Assembly: GCA_018402085.1 (NCBI GenBank)
Contig: JAGYJM010000002.1
Coordinates: 2,557,501-2,621,500 of the forward strand
Reading direction: 5' to 3'
DNA: 64,000 nt
Origin: Flavobacteriales bacterium
GTDB lineage: Bacteria > Bacteroidota > Bacteroidia > Flavobacteriales_D > Sanyastnellaceae
How positions within the stretch are numbered: position 1 is the first letter of the stretch; every line of letters begins with the position of its first letter. The position numbers and the translations under genes are program-made. Of this stretch, positions 17,905 to 26,608 are shown piece after piece. Below the pieces are notes generated by a model. That model saw only the letters and a program-made list of their open reading frames with translations, ran no database searches and had not been told where the DNA came from.

Positions 17905-18966
17905 ATGCACCGTGAGGCCGTCATACTCGAAACCAGAGAACAACTCGACCAGTTCATAAGCCATCGGGGGTATTCATCCATCTTCATACTGGTAGACGAA
18001 CACACCCATACACACTGCCTGTCTTCGTTGCAGAACAGTTGTCTGTCCTTGCGCGATGTAGAGATCATAGAAGTTGAACCGGGCGAACAAAGCAAAGACA
18101 TCGCTATTGCCGCCCAACTCTGGGAGGCGCTTATTCAGCTTGGCGCTGACCGTAACAGTTGCCTTTTGAACCTCGGAGGGGGTGTCATCACGGATCTTGG
18201 CGGTTTTATTGCTTCCACGCTAAAGCGTGGGATGCCTTTTATTCATGTACCTACGTCATTACTTGCCATGGTTGATGCTGCGATCGGTGGTAAAACAGGG
18301 ATCAATATCGCCGGTATAAAAAACCAGGCTGGCACATTCGCTGAACCAGAGGCCATACTCATTGACAGCAGCTGGCTCAGGAGCCTCCCGAACAGAGAAA
18401 GCCTTTCAGGCTTTTCCGAAATGCTCAAACACGCCATCATTAGCGCTGGCGGCAGGCCCGAAGCAATGCTCGAAATCGATCCGCACACTTTCATTCGTGA
18501 CACCCCGGGGAGCACATTGCAAGCACTTGTTCGAGATTCTGCTCACCTTAAAGAGGTGGTCGTCAGGCAAGACCGCGAAGAACAAAACCTTCGCAAAGCA
18601 TTGAATTTCGGGCATACGACCGGACATGCTCTTGAGGCGGTGGCTGCTACAACTAAAAATCCACTCACCCATGGCGAAGCTGTTGCGCTGGGTATGATTG
18701 TTGCCCTTGAACTGAGCAAGGCTACCTGCGAACTTGACCCGGGGTTCTGCACGCAAGTGCAGAACTACCTACTGCAGCACTATCCGAGCTTTCCGGAAAT
18801 AGACGCTGCGGCACTCTGGCCCTACATGCTGGCTGACAAGAAAAACAAAGATGGCGAAGTACGCTTCGTACTGCTTGCCGCACCGGGTCGTCCGGTCATT
18901 GACGCAGTGGTTGATAAGGAGACATTCAGCACGGCATACGACGCTTCGAAGAACCTTCTTACATGA
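17905..18966 (+). CDS. aroB: 3-dehydroquinate synthase
   Basis: 353 aa; the second step of the shikimate pathway, converting DAHP to 3-dehydroquinate with NAD and a divalent metal. NAD-binding LNLGGGVITDLGGF near residue 90 is followed by HVPTSLLAMVDAAIGGKTGIN and the metal-ligand histidines in NFGHTTGHALE and THGEAVALGM. The length is normal. The start is the ATG at 17905, directly after the tRNA-Phe terminator; no clear ribosome site. The last four bases (ATGA) overlap the next RDD gene, so the two are co-translated. Confidence 0.95.
   Translation: MHREAVILETREQLDQFISHRGYSSIFILVDEHTHTHCLSSLQNSCLSLRDVEIIEVEPGEQSKDIAIAAQLWEALIQLGADRNSCLLNLGGGVITDLGGFIASTLKRGMPFIHVPTSLLAMVDAAIGGKTGINIAGIKNQAGTFAEPEAILIDSSWLRSLPNRESLSGFSEMLKHAIISAGGRPEAMLEIDPHTFIRDTPGSTLQALVRDSAHLKEVVVRQDREEQNLRKALNFGHTTGHALEAVAATTKNPLTHGEAVALGMIVALELSKATCELDPGFCTQVQNYLLQHYPSFPEIDAAALWPYMLADKKNKDGEVRFVLLAAPGRPVIDAVVDKETFSTAYDASKNLLT
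18215..18234 (+). repeat. GATG palindrome-like hairpin in aroB (doubtful member)
   Basis: CCACGC-TAAA-GCGTGG-GATG fits the family pattern, but it encodes TLKRGM in a motif conserved in all AroB proteins, so it may be coincidence rather than an inserted element. Confidence 0.35.
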
Positions 18967-19463
18967 GCACACTTGATGACGACAACCTTTGGCACGATTC
19001 GTTGCTCAGGAAAGAAGACAAGGTGCTGGAAGGGATGCGCCCCGGCATCGTTGACCGTCTGGTGCATTTTCTGGTTGACATGACGGTGGTCACTGTTGCA
19101 TATTACGTCATGGTAATGCTCTGCCTGTTCTTCGTGCTTCCGGCAAATACACACACCACTATGGTTATCGAAACCGACCCACGGTTGGTGGTCATCTCAG
19201 CGTATGTGTTGTATACCTTTCTTTTCGCTTTGGTTACCGGCGGAAAAACACTCGGGAACTACGTTACCGGATTTCGTTGTGTCACAACTGCCGGATCACC
19301 CCCCGGAGCGGGCAGACTCCTCTTGCGCAGCCTGTGCCGGCTCATACCGCTTGACCCCCTCAGCCTCCTTTTGCGCAAAGACGCTAAGATGTGGCACGAC
19401 GCACTCTCAAAGACAGAACTTCGCAAGCCAGCAAAAGGGCCTCATCGTGTGAGCACGATATAG
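18963..19463 (+). CDS. RDD family membrane protein
   Basis: 166 aa. The RDD signature appears as GIVDRLVHFLVDMTVVT (Arg-Asp spacing) near residue 28. Transmembrane segments lie at about 36-58 and 75-95, followed by GGKTLGNYVTGFR, the second family motif. RDD proteins are small membrane proteins of uncertain transport function. It overlaps aroB by 4 bp and runs convergently into the second RDD gene (22-bp overlap at 19442-19463). Confidence 0.82.
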   Translation: MSTLDDDNLWHDSLLRKEDKVLEGMRPGIVDRLVHFLVDMTVVTVAYYVMVMLCLFFVLPANTHTTMVIETDPRLVVISAYVLYTFLFALVTGGKTLGNYVTGFRCVTTAGSPPGAGRLLLRSLCRLIPLDPLSLLLRKDAKMWHDALSKTELRKPAKGPHRVSTI

Positions 19464-20173
19464 TCTTTAATGAGATCTTTCAGAAACTGAATTTTATTTT
19501 CACGCGGCGGGTCAATACCGAGCTCTTCTGCAACTCGATCAGTCAATTCATTGAGTGCCAGATGATGTGCTTCATTTCCGTAGTTCCTGTAGCGATCAAT
19601 GGTTTTCTTGATCAGCAGCATGTCTTCTTCTTTGAAATGACGCACGTCAGGATACTGAGGCACGTGATTTTCAGTAGTATTGATACGAAGCACATCGCGT
19701 AACTCTATTGCCAGTGACGGATTGCTCTTGACCACCGTTGAATTGGAAGCGAGTCCGCCAAGACGCTGCGCACGGGGTGTGCTGCTGGTTAAGACAACCG
19801 CGACCGCGCCGAAAGAGAGCCAGATATCAACCAGTCGAAAGGCCCAGCGCAACAGAAAGTCAGTAAACTTCATCTGTCGTCCTTCTACATGCACCACCTT
19901 AATGCGAAGCGCCATTTTCCCCGGGGTTTGTCCGTCTGCCAGTGACTCAAAAATCAAGGTATAAAACGTAATAATGGGCGAAATGACGAGGTAGATGAGC
20001 ACCTCATCAAAATCGTAGCGGCTGGCGAGTGGTAAAAAAGCGATCGACAGCAGCAACACGACAGCGGCGATGATAATCAGGTCAATCAAATAGGCCAGTA
20101 CCCTGTCGCGGAGCAATGCCAGATCGTAATTGATCGTTACATTCTGAGTTGTTTGCAGTTCAATGCTGCGCAT
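19442..20173 (-). CDS. RDD family membrane protein with C-terminal extension
   Basis: 243 aa. The N-terminal RDD domain begins NYDLALLRDRVLAYLIDLII, has a helix pair at about 28-50 and 55-78, and the motif GQTPGKMALRIKV. The C-terminal ~100 residues are soluble and helical. It is transcribed away from the SpoIIM gene and shares the control region. In Bacteroidota, RDD genes of this type sit beside SpoIIM/MoxR/DUF58 clusters, so it belongs to that neighbourhood. Function unknown. Confidence 0.83.
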   Translation of the reverse strand: MRSIELQTTQNVTINYDLALLRDRVLAYLIDLIIIAAVVLLLSIAFLPLASRYDFDEVLIYLVISPIITFYTLIFESLADGQTPGKMALRIKVVHVEGRQMKFTDFLLRWAFRLVDIWLSFGAVAVVLTSSTPRAQRLGGLASNSTVVKSNPSLAIELRDVLRINTTENHVPQYPDVRHFKEEDMLLIKKTIDRYRNYGNEAHHLALNELTDRVAEELGIDPPRENKIQFLKDLIKDYIVLTR

Positions 20174-20227
20174 CGGAGCGGGTTTATTATCTTAGACGAA
20201 TCTCTCAAATATACGGCGAAGGCAAGG

Positions 20228-22132
20228 ATGCGGGAAACCGAATTCATCGGGCAGAATAAAAAGAAGTGGTCAGAGTTCGAATCCGTTCTCGACAGTGAGC
20301 ATTCAGATGCCGAACGCCTCAGCAGGCTCTTCATCGAAACCACTGATGACCTCAGCTTTTCTCGTACCTATTATCCAAACCGATCGGTCAGGGTCTACCT
20401 GAACGGGCTCGCCCAAAAAATCTACCAGCGCATTTATCGAAAGCGCAAACGTGAACGCGGGGCCTTCGCGCGCTTCTGGTCTGCCGAGCTTCCTGATGCG
20501 ATGTGGTATGCCCGGCGTGAATTACTGGCCTCCTTCCTCATCTTTATGGGCGGCATGTTCATCGGGATGCTCTCCAGCCACTACGCACCCGAATTCGTTG
20601 AAATCATTCTCGGCGAAAGCTACGTTCAAATGACCGAGAACAATATCGAGCGCGGTGATCCGATGGCAGTCTATAAACAGGAAGGCCCCCTCGAGAGCTT
20701 TCTCTGGATCACCTACAACAACGTACGGGTGGGCATGCTATGCTTTCTTCTGGGTATCCTGTTTGAGGTCGGCTCGGTTTTCATCGTGCTCAGCAACGCC
20801 ATCATGGTCGGCGCCTTCATCTGGTTCTTCGTGCAACGTGACCTCTTCAGAGAGTCTTTCATCACCATCATGCAACACGGATCACTTGAGTTGAGCATGA
20901 TTGTGCTTTCAGGAGCGGCCGGACTGGCACTTGGACGCGGCTTGTTGTTTCCGGGCAGTTACACCCGTGCGCAGGCCTTTCTACTTTCTGCACGGCACGG
21001 CATCAAAATGATGATAGGGGTGAGCGCCTTTCTCGTGCTGGCCGGCTTCATTGAAGGTTTTGCTACGCGATTCACCGACGCCCCTGAGGCTTTGCGGATA
21101 CTGGTTGTTCTGCTGTCACTTGTCTTGGTGATCGGGTATTTTGTATGGTTTCCGTGGTACCGTCACCGGCTCGGTCTTACCGAAGAGCTCGCAGAAAAAG
21201 AAACGATGGACGAGCGCCGCGCACCCATTGAATTCGATGTGATCAAGCCTGCCGGTAAGATTGTAAATGAAGCCTGGGTACTTTTCAGTAAACGCATTTC
21301 AAGCGTCGTTATCGCAGCGCTGCTCTCCGGCGTGCTTTTTGCGGCCACGATCTACACCATCTCTGATGGCGAAATGATCTTCTTCTTTGACGGCGATGTT
21401 TTCGCGGGTGGAAACTTGTTTTTTCAGATGCTCGATGCTTTCCTGTTCTGGGATGAAGCCAATAACTTCTTTATCTACACGAATGGCTATTCTGTGCTGT
21501 TCCCGCTGGGAGTGCTTTGCCTTACCTTCATCTTGTGGATTCCGCAGCGCACCTTTCATCACATCACCGGCTTACCACGCCAACGATCAAACGGCTTTCT
21601 AACCATTTGCCTCCTCAACAGCCTGGCTTCAGCTGTATTGCTGCTATTGCCATTCTGGTTGAACGGGCATGATTACGTGGGCCTCGCCACCTTGGTCGCT
21701 GCCCTCTGGTGGCCCCTGGTATTGTTCAACCTTGCCGTAGCCTATGTTAAACGCACCTTCGTCTGGCTCTCCGTTGGGCGGTCATTGAAACTGCTTTCGG
21801 GTAATTTCTTTCGTTTCATCAGCAGCTTCTACCTCCAGGTGCTCATTCTCTCTGCCGCGATGGCCATGGCCTCCGCCCCCCTGGCCTTCCTTATTTTCGA
21901 CATCATTGGAACCCAGTTTGCCGCCAGTCTTCCCTGGGCTGATCAGCTCATTTTCATCGTGCATACCATCCTCATGATCTTCTCACTCAGCCTGCTGATC
22001 CCTGTGCTCATTCACCACACCTTGCTCAGCTATTTCTCATTCAATGAAATCGCCACTGCCGGCACCCTCCGAGCCCAGATCAGTGAGATTCGATTTAAAA
22101 AACGTGCCTACGGACTTGAGAAAGAAGCGTAA
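20228..22132 (+). CDS. Large membrane protein with N-terminal SpoIIM (stage II sporulation protein M) domain
   Basis: 634 aa from MRETEFIGQNKKKWSEFE, the usual start for this family; the upstream frame to 20153 overlaps the divergent gene. Residues 1-300 resemble SpoIIM-family proteins, with a helical N-terminus, helices near 95, 175 and 200, and the motif HGSLELSMIVLSGAAGLALG. The second half has six or seven more transmembrane helices and no clear family. First gene of a five-gene run with DUF4129, DUF4350, MoxR and DUF58 genes, which in this phylum is linked to envelope or cell-shape functions (inference). No sporulation is implied. Confidence 0.85.
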   Translation: MRETEFIGQNKKKWSEFESVLDSEHSDAERLSRLFIETTDDLSFSRTYYPNRSVRVYLNGLAQKIYQRIYRKRKRERGAFARFWSAELPDAMWYARRELLASFLIFMGGMFIGMLSSHYAPEFVEIILGESYVQMTENNIERGDPMAVYKQEGPLESFLWITYNNVRVGMLCFLLGILFEVGSVFIVLSNAIMVGAFIWFFVQRDLFRESFITIMQHGSLELSMIVLSGAAGLALGRGLLFPGSYTRAQAFLLSARHGIKMMIGVSAFLVLAGFIEGFATRFTDAPEALRILVVLLSLVLVIGYFVWFPWYRHRLGLTEELAEKETMDERRAPIEFDVIKPAGKIVNEAWVLFSKRISSVVIAALLSGVLFAATIYTISDGEMIFFFDGDVFAGGNLFFQMLDAFLFWDEANNFFIYTNGYSVLFPLGVLCLTFILWIPQRTFHHITGLPRQRSNGFLTICLLNSLASAVLLLLPFWLNGHDYVGLATLVAALWWPLVLFNLAVAYVKRTFVWLSVGRSLKLLSGNFFRFISSFYLQVLILSAAMAMASAPLAFLIFDIIGTQFAASLPWADQLIFIVHTILMIFSLSLLIPVLIHHTLLSYFSFNEIATAGTLRAQISEIRFKKRAYGLEKEA

Positions 22133-22817
22133 ACTCATATTGAAGGTATCACTCTTGCTGCTGGCAGCGGTCAATATGGTCAGCGCCCAGCCCAATCTCA
22201 ACCAGGAGGCACTCCCTGATCGGGAAGTAAGTGAAGAAACGTGGAAAGAGCGCACGCAAGAGATGAATTACGGTCAGCGGAAATCACCTGATCCTGAACC
22301 TGATACTGATGAAAAAATGCCCGAGCTCAACGCGCCGTCAGAGCCGTTTTTCAATCTTGAAGCCTTGTCTCCCGTCATTCTAACCCTTGTCATCATAATC
22401 ATCGCCACCCTCATCATTTACCTGCTCGTGCAGCATTTCAGTGACGGTGATCTCCGCGCAAAAGCGCGGGATGCGAACAAGACCGTTGACTTGCAAAAGG
22501 TTGAAGAAAAACTCGAGTCTACTGATATCAACAGCCTGCTGAAACACGCGATTGAAAAAGGAGATCACCGCACAGCTCTCAGACTATACTACCTGCTTTT
22601 ACTCCAGCAAATGAGTCTGAATGGCCTCATTCGATGGAGTAAAGAGAAAACCAACTTTGAATACCTGATTGAACTCAACGACAATGAGCTTGCTCATGAC
22701 TTTAAACACCTTACCATCGCTTATGAGCGTGTGTGGTATGGTGACCGTAACCTCAATGCAATGCGATTCAGGCAACTTGAACCGGCCTTTCAGAAACTAC
22801 TGGTCCGCATTCGATGA
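22116..22817 (+). CDS. DUF4129 domain protein with signal peptide
   Basis: 233 aa if started at TTG 22116, which gives an ideal signal peptide (basic RKKRK, then LILKVSLLLLAAVNMVSAQ) and a 17-bp overlap with the previous gene. GTG 22104 and ATG 22044 are alternatives in the same frame. A periplasmic linker is followed by a transmembrane helix (ILTLVIIIIATLIIYLLVQ). The cytoplasmic DUF4129 region contains HRTALRLYYLLLLQQM, typical of the family. Palindrome 22454-22473 encodes RAKARDA just after the helix. The stop overlaps the next ATG by 4 bp. Confidence 0.8.
   Translation: MRKKRKLILKVSLLLLAAVNMVSAQPNLNQEALPDREVSEETWKERTQEMNYGQRKSPDPEPDTDEKMPELNAPSEPFFNLEALSPVILTLVIIIIATLIIYLLVQHFSDGDLRAKARDANKTVDLQKVEEKLESTDINSLLKHAIEKGDHRTALRLYYLLLLQQMSLNGLIRWSKEKTNFEYLIELNDNELAHDFKHLTIAYERVWYGDRNLNAMRFRQLEPAFQKLLVRIR
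22454..22473 (+). repeat. GATG palindrome, in DUF4129 gene
   Basis: CCGCGC-AAAA-GCGCGG-GATG, encoding RAKARDA in frame just after the transmembrane helix. The same 20 bases recur at 54567-54586 (folC) and, inverted, at 3300-3319 (tatD). Confidence 0.7.
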
Positions 22818-24109
22818 AAAGTAAACGAAGTATCATATCGATTGCCCTGGCTGCAGCCATCATTGCCTTAACGGTATTCCTGATCGTTTTCTTTACTGAT
22901 AAATCTTACAACTGGACCGAAAACTACAGTCCGGATGACGACCTCCCCTACGGAGCGTCCATTTTCAAAAGCCTCATCGAAAGTGACGCAGGCGCCGGTT
23001 TTGTGAATATCGAAGATTCGCTTGCGCTTCGCCTGAACCCTGACAGCGTCGCTCCGGGGTCAAATTACATCTTGATTGGACGCGAGGTGTACCTTGATTC
23101 TTCTGAAATCAGCACGCTGGTCAAATTTGTAGAAAAAGGCAACAATGCCTTCATCATTTCCCACTCCTTCTCAAATGCACTGCTTGACAGCCTACTTGAA
23201 GTCGACGTTGACGAACAGAATTTCAACCGCCGCATCCTCGAATCTGTTGAAGACACCTCGGTGGTATTCAACCTCTATGCTTCGGGAGAATTGATGCCCG
23301 GCGGACTTGAATGCACTTATCTGCGTGATAACATTCCGCTGGTACGCAACTGGACCTTCTTTCGCTGGCCACTCACCACAAGGCAAATGGCAGACGTTGA
23401 CGTATTGGGCTACCTGAATGGCTATCACCCCAACTACATTCGTTTTCGCTATGGTGCTGGTTCCTTCTACCTCCACTCTTCACCCCTTGCCTTTTCGAAC
23501 TACAACCTACTTCGTGAAGAAACCTTTGATTACGTGAACAAGACAATGGCGTGGCGCAACGAGGGGGTGACTTACTGGGATGACTACAACCGACTCTTTC
23601 AATGGGAAGCTGCCGCTACAGGTTCCACCGGTGGGGGGTCTTACCAGCATGATGACGGCCCTCTCGCCTTTATTCTTGCAGAACGAAGCCTTCGTTGGGC
23701 GTGGTTTGTGTTGTTAGCCACCGGATTCCTTTACCTGGCTTTTGCTACACGCCGCAAGCAACGTCCTGTGCCCGTCATTCATCAACCTGCCAATACCTCA
23801 GTCGAATTTGCCGAAACTATCGGATCCCTTTTCCGCATGGAGAAGAACCACCATAAACTTACCCGACTTAAAATGCGGCTCTTTCTGGCGCATATTCTCG
23901 AGCGCTATCACGTGAGACTACTCGACGAGGGCGATCAAGAACATGAAGCCGCTATGAAAACGCTCGCAGAACGCTCGAATATCCCGCTTACTGAACTGGA
24001 AGAGTTATTGCGCACCTTTGTCAAAGTGACCGGGGAAGACGACCCAAGAGGGCGCGGACTCATTGAATTTGACCGGCAGTTGCGCCGTTTTTATGATCAA
24101 GCAAGATAA
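22814..24109 (+). CDS. DUF4350 domain-containing membrane protein
   Basis: 431 aa. An N-terminal transmembrane helix (SIALAAAIIALTVFLIVFF) is followed by an extracytoplasmic DUF4350 domain. This begins with the typical NYSPDDDLPYGASIFKSLIE and contains NAFIISHSFS, a Rossmann-like fold thought to resemble class I glutamine amidotransferases without the catalytic residues. A second helix (WAWFVLLATGFLYLAFA) is near residue 300, and a ~110-aa cytoplasmic helical tail follows. It overlaps DUF4129 by 4 bp and is followed after 2 bp by the MoxR gene. The biochemical role is unknown. Confidence 0.83.
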   Translation: MKSKRSIISIALAAAIIALTVFLIVFFTDKSYNWTENYSPDDDLPYGASIFKSLIESDAGAGFVNIEDSLALRLNPDSVAPGSNYILIGREVYLDSSEISTLVKFVEKGNNAFIISHSFSNALLDSLLEVDVDEQNFNRRILESVEDTSVVFNLYASGELMPGGLECTYLRDNIPLVRNWTFFRWPLTTRQMADVDVLGYLNGYHPNYIRFRYGAGSFYLHSSPLAFSNYNLLREETFDYVNKTMAWRNEGVTYWDDYNRLFQWEAAATGSTGGGSYQHDDGPLAFILAERSLRWAWFVLLATGFLYLAFATRRKQRPVPVIHQPANTSVEFAETIGSLFRMEKNHHKLTRLKMRLFLAHILERYHVRLLDEGDQEHEAAMKTLAERSNIPLTELEELLRTFVKVTGEDDPRGRGLIEFDRQLRRFYDQAR

Positions 24110-24111
24110 CC

Positions 24112-25200
24112 ATGGAAGAAAAAGACGCGAAAGCACGAGGTGAACATGAGCACAGTGACATGCCCCAGGGCAAAAACACCGAGCCGCCCCACCACGAACA
24201 CACCTCGTCACCCTTATCTGACAATCCTGCCGCTGCAGACCGACTGCAGACTGACGTCTCCCCGGTAGCCGCTGCCGCTGAAAACATCAGTCGTGAAGTC
24301 GCCAAAGTGGTCATCGGTCAGCGAGATATGGTAGAGCTTTTACTGGCCGGTATCCTTACAGGTGGACATGTTCTGCTGGAGGGCTATCCCGGAATTGCGA
24401 AAACCCTGACGGCTAAAATGCTTGCAAAAAGTATCAGCGCCGATTTCAGCCGCATTCAGTTTACTCCTGACCTCATGCCCACCGACATCACCGGAACTTC
24501 GGTCTTTAACCTGAAAGAAAGTCGGTTCGACTTCCGAAAGGGGCCGATCTTCTCGAATATCATTCTCATTGACGAGGTCAACCGCGCACCAGCCAAAACA
24601 CAGGCCTCTTTGATGGAGGTCATGGAAGAGCAACAGGTAACCTATGATGGCATAACCTATGAGATGGGCTTCCCCTTCTTTGTCATAGCCACACAGAACC
24701 CTATCGAGCAAGAAGGCACCTATCAGCTACCTGAAGCCCAGCTTGATCGCTTCATCTTCCGCATACGTGTGCCATACCCTTCACTTGAAGAAGAAGAAGC
24801 CATCCTGCAGCGCTTCAAGCAAGATTTTTCGTCTTCACGCCAAAACCAGGTCAATGCGATCATTTCAGCTGAAGAATTGCACCAGGCTCAACAGCTTATC
24901 GAGCAGGTTTACATCAAAGATGAACTGCTGCGCTACATCGCAGCGGTGGTGCACAATACCCGAAATAACGGCGACCTTTTTCTCGGAGCTTCGCCGCGAG
25001 CGTCGCTCGCCATTATGCGCACTTCCAAAGCCATTGCCGCCATGCGCGGACGTGATTTTGTCACACCCGACGACATCCGCTATGTGAGTGGCCCTGTGCT
25101 TAACCATCGTGTAGTCTTGTCACACGAACGAGAGATGGAAGGCACAACAGTTGAAGAGGTCATACACTCCATCCTGGAGGAAATCGAAATCCCCCGCTGA
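24112..25200 (+). CDS. MoxR-family AAA+ ATPase
   Basis: 362 aa. After a variable hydrophilic N-terminus (about 55 residues) comes the AAA+ core: Walker A GYPGIAKTLTAK near 88, Walker B NIILIDEVNRA near 145, sensor 1 FFVIATQNPIEQEGTYQLPEAQLDRF, and the lid domain with GASPRAS. MoxR ATPases act as chaperones in the maturation of protein complexes and are almost always next to a DUF58 gene, as here (2-bp gap). The 48-residue polar, His-rich N-terminal extension is unusual for the core family. Confidence 0.93.
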   Translation: MEEKDAKARGEHEHSDMPQGKNTEPPHHEHTSSPLSDNPAAADRLQTDVSPVAAAAENISREVAKVVIGQRDMVELLLAGILTGGHVLLEGYPGIAKTLTAKMLAKSISADFSRIQFTPDLMPTDITGTSVFNLKESRFDFRKGPIFSNIILIDEVNRAPAKTQASLMEVMEEQQVTYDGITYEMGFPFFVIATQNPIEQEGTYQLPEAQLDRFIFRIRVPYPSLEEEEAILQRFKQDFSSSRQNQVNAIISAEELHQAQQLIEQVYIKDELLRYIAAVVHNTRNNGDLFLGASPRASLAIMRTSKAIAAMRGRDFVTPDDIRYVSGPVLNHRVVLSHEREMEGTTVEEVIHSILEEIEIPR

Positions 25201-25202
25201 AA

Positions 25203-26555
25203 ATGCGAGTGCTGCGGAAAACCGGGCAAATCTTTAGCAACCTGCACCTGCAAAAGCGATTTTTTCTCATCGCCGCAGGCGTCGTGTTTCTGTTTTCCAT
25301 TAGCTTCCCCTACCCGGTGCTCTTTCTTGCTGCACAACTGACACTGCTTATCACAGGCATCTTCCTGATCACCGAGGTCATCCTTCTGTTCTCAACCCGC
25401 ACAGGCATCCGCGCCTTTCGGCGCGCACCAAAAACACTCTCTTTGGGCGATCAAAATCAAATCAGTCTTCGCATAGTGAACGAGAGCCGCCTCACACTGC
25501 ATGCACGTGTTTTCGAAGAACTTCCCGAACAACTTCAGGAGCGCGATTTCGAGCTAAACTTTACACTCGGCGCAGGAGCAGAGCATCACCACCGCTATGC
25601 CATTCGCCCGCTCACACGCGGTACCTACCAATTCGGCCGCACCAACATTATCGTACACACACCCATCGGCTTGCTTGCGCGACGCTATCGGCTGCAAACC
25701 AATATTGATGTGCCGGCTTTTCCTTCGATCATTCAAATGAAAAAGTACGAACTGATTGCTTTTGCACGCACAAGCACATTTTCAGGGATTAAAAAAGTAC
25801 GGCGTATCGGACACAGTTACGAGTTTGAGCAAATTAAAACCTACGTACAAGGTGATGATGTGCGCTCTATCAACTGGAAAGCCACAGGGCGGCGAGGCAA
25901 CCTCATGGTCAACCAATATGAAGATGAGCGTTCACAACAGATGTATACCATTATTGACAAAAGCCGGTCAATGCACATGCCTTTTCACGGTATGAGCCTC
26001 CTTGATTATGCCGTCAACAGTTCGTTGGTTATTGCAAACATCGCTTTACGGAAATACGACCGTACCGGCTTGATTTCTTTTTCTGACGTGATTGGATCTA
26101 CCATTAAGGCAGAGCGTAGTCAGCTGCAACTGAAGAAGATTCTGAACGCACTCTACAACGAAAAGCCACGTGCAGCGGAAGCTAATTATGACCTTTTGTA
26201 CCGCGCAGTGAAGAATGTGGTAAAAAGTCGCAGCCTGCTGTTTCTGTATACCAACTTTGAATCTGCCTATGCTATGGAACGGGCTTTACCACTGCTCAAA
26301 AAGATCAGTTACCAGCACCTGCTGGTAGTAGTAATTTTTGAAAATACGGAGCTTTTGGCATACAGCCGCAAAGAGAGCGAGTACCTCACTGACATTTACA
26401 CCCAGACCATTGCCGAAAAATTATTGCTCGAAAAAAAACACATGGTGATGAAACTGCGAAAATTCGGAATCCATGTAATCTTGAGTAAACCAGAAGATTT
26501 AAGCATCAACACCGTGAATAAATACCTTGAATTAAAAGCAAAGGGACTCTTCTGA
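25203..26555 (+). CDS. DUF58 domain-containing protein, MoxR partner
   Basis: 450 aa. Two N-terminal transmembrane helices (about 20-40 and 42-65) are followed by a soluble region. The DUF58 motif is QGDDVRSINWKATGRRGNLMVNQYEDE near 217-245, followed by a von Willebrand A-like segment beginning MYTIIDKSRSM with a MIDAS-like D.S.S. It likely works with the preceding MoxR ATPase at the membrane. Palindrome 25406-25425 encodes IRAFRRA after the second helix. Last gene of the operon. Confidence 0.9.
   Translation: MRVLRKTGQIFSNLHLQKRFFLIAAGVVFLFSISFPYPVLFLAAQLTLLITGIFLITEVILLFSTRTGIRAFRRAPKTLSLGDQNQISLRIVNESRLTLHARVFEELPEQLQERDFELNFTLGAGAEHHHRYAIRPLTRGTYQFGRTNIIVHTPIGLLARRYRLQTNIDVPAFPSIIQMKKYELIAFARTSTFSGIKKVRRIGHSYEFEQIKTYVQGDDVRSINWKATGRRGNLMVNQYEDERSQQMYTIIDKSRSMHMPFHGMSLLDYAVNSSLVIANIALRKYDRTGLISFSDVIGSTIKAERSQLQLKKILNALYNEKPRAAEANYDLLYRAVKNVVKSRSLLFLYTNFESAYAMERALPLLKKISYQHLLVVVIFENTELLAYSRKESEYLTDIYTQTIAEKLLLEKKHMVMKLRKFGIHVILSKPEDLSINTVNKYLELKAKGLF
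25406..25425 (-). repeat. GATG palindrome, in DUF58 gene
   Basis: Minus strand: CGCGCC-GAAA-GGCGCG-GATG. Gene strand reads IRAFRR, the same frame as the copies at 17358 and 30154. Confidence 0.55.
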
Positions 26556-26595
26556 GTTCTATTTTGCGGTCTGAACGAGTATAGGTTGAAAGTCT

Positions 26596-26603
26596 TACTT
26601 TTG
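26596..26603 (+). promoter_or_regulatory. Putative -7 box for the lpx operon
   Basis: TACTTTTG matches TAnnTTTG and ends 5 bp before the lpxD ATG, implying a leaderless or nearly leaderless transcript. No well-spaced -33 element was identified. Confidence 0.35.
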
Positions 26604-26608
26604 CGCCG

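Noticed and set aside
18215-18234. Treating the aroB hairpin as a certain inserted element
   Set aside because: The residues it encodes belong to a motif conserved in all AroB proteins, so chance pairing is likely; kept only as a doubtful member.
20153-20227. Upstream extension of the SpoIIM protein
   Set aside because: The extra 25 residues overlap the divergent RDD gene and its control region; MRETEFI is the family start.
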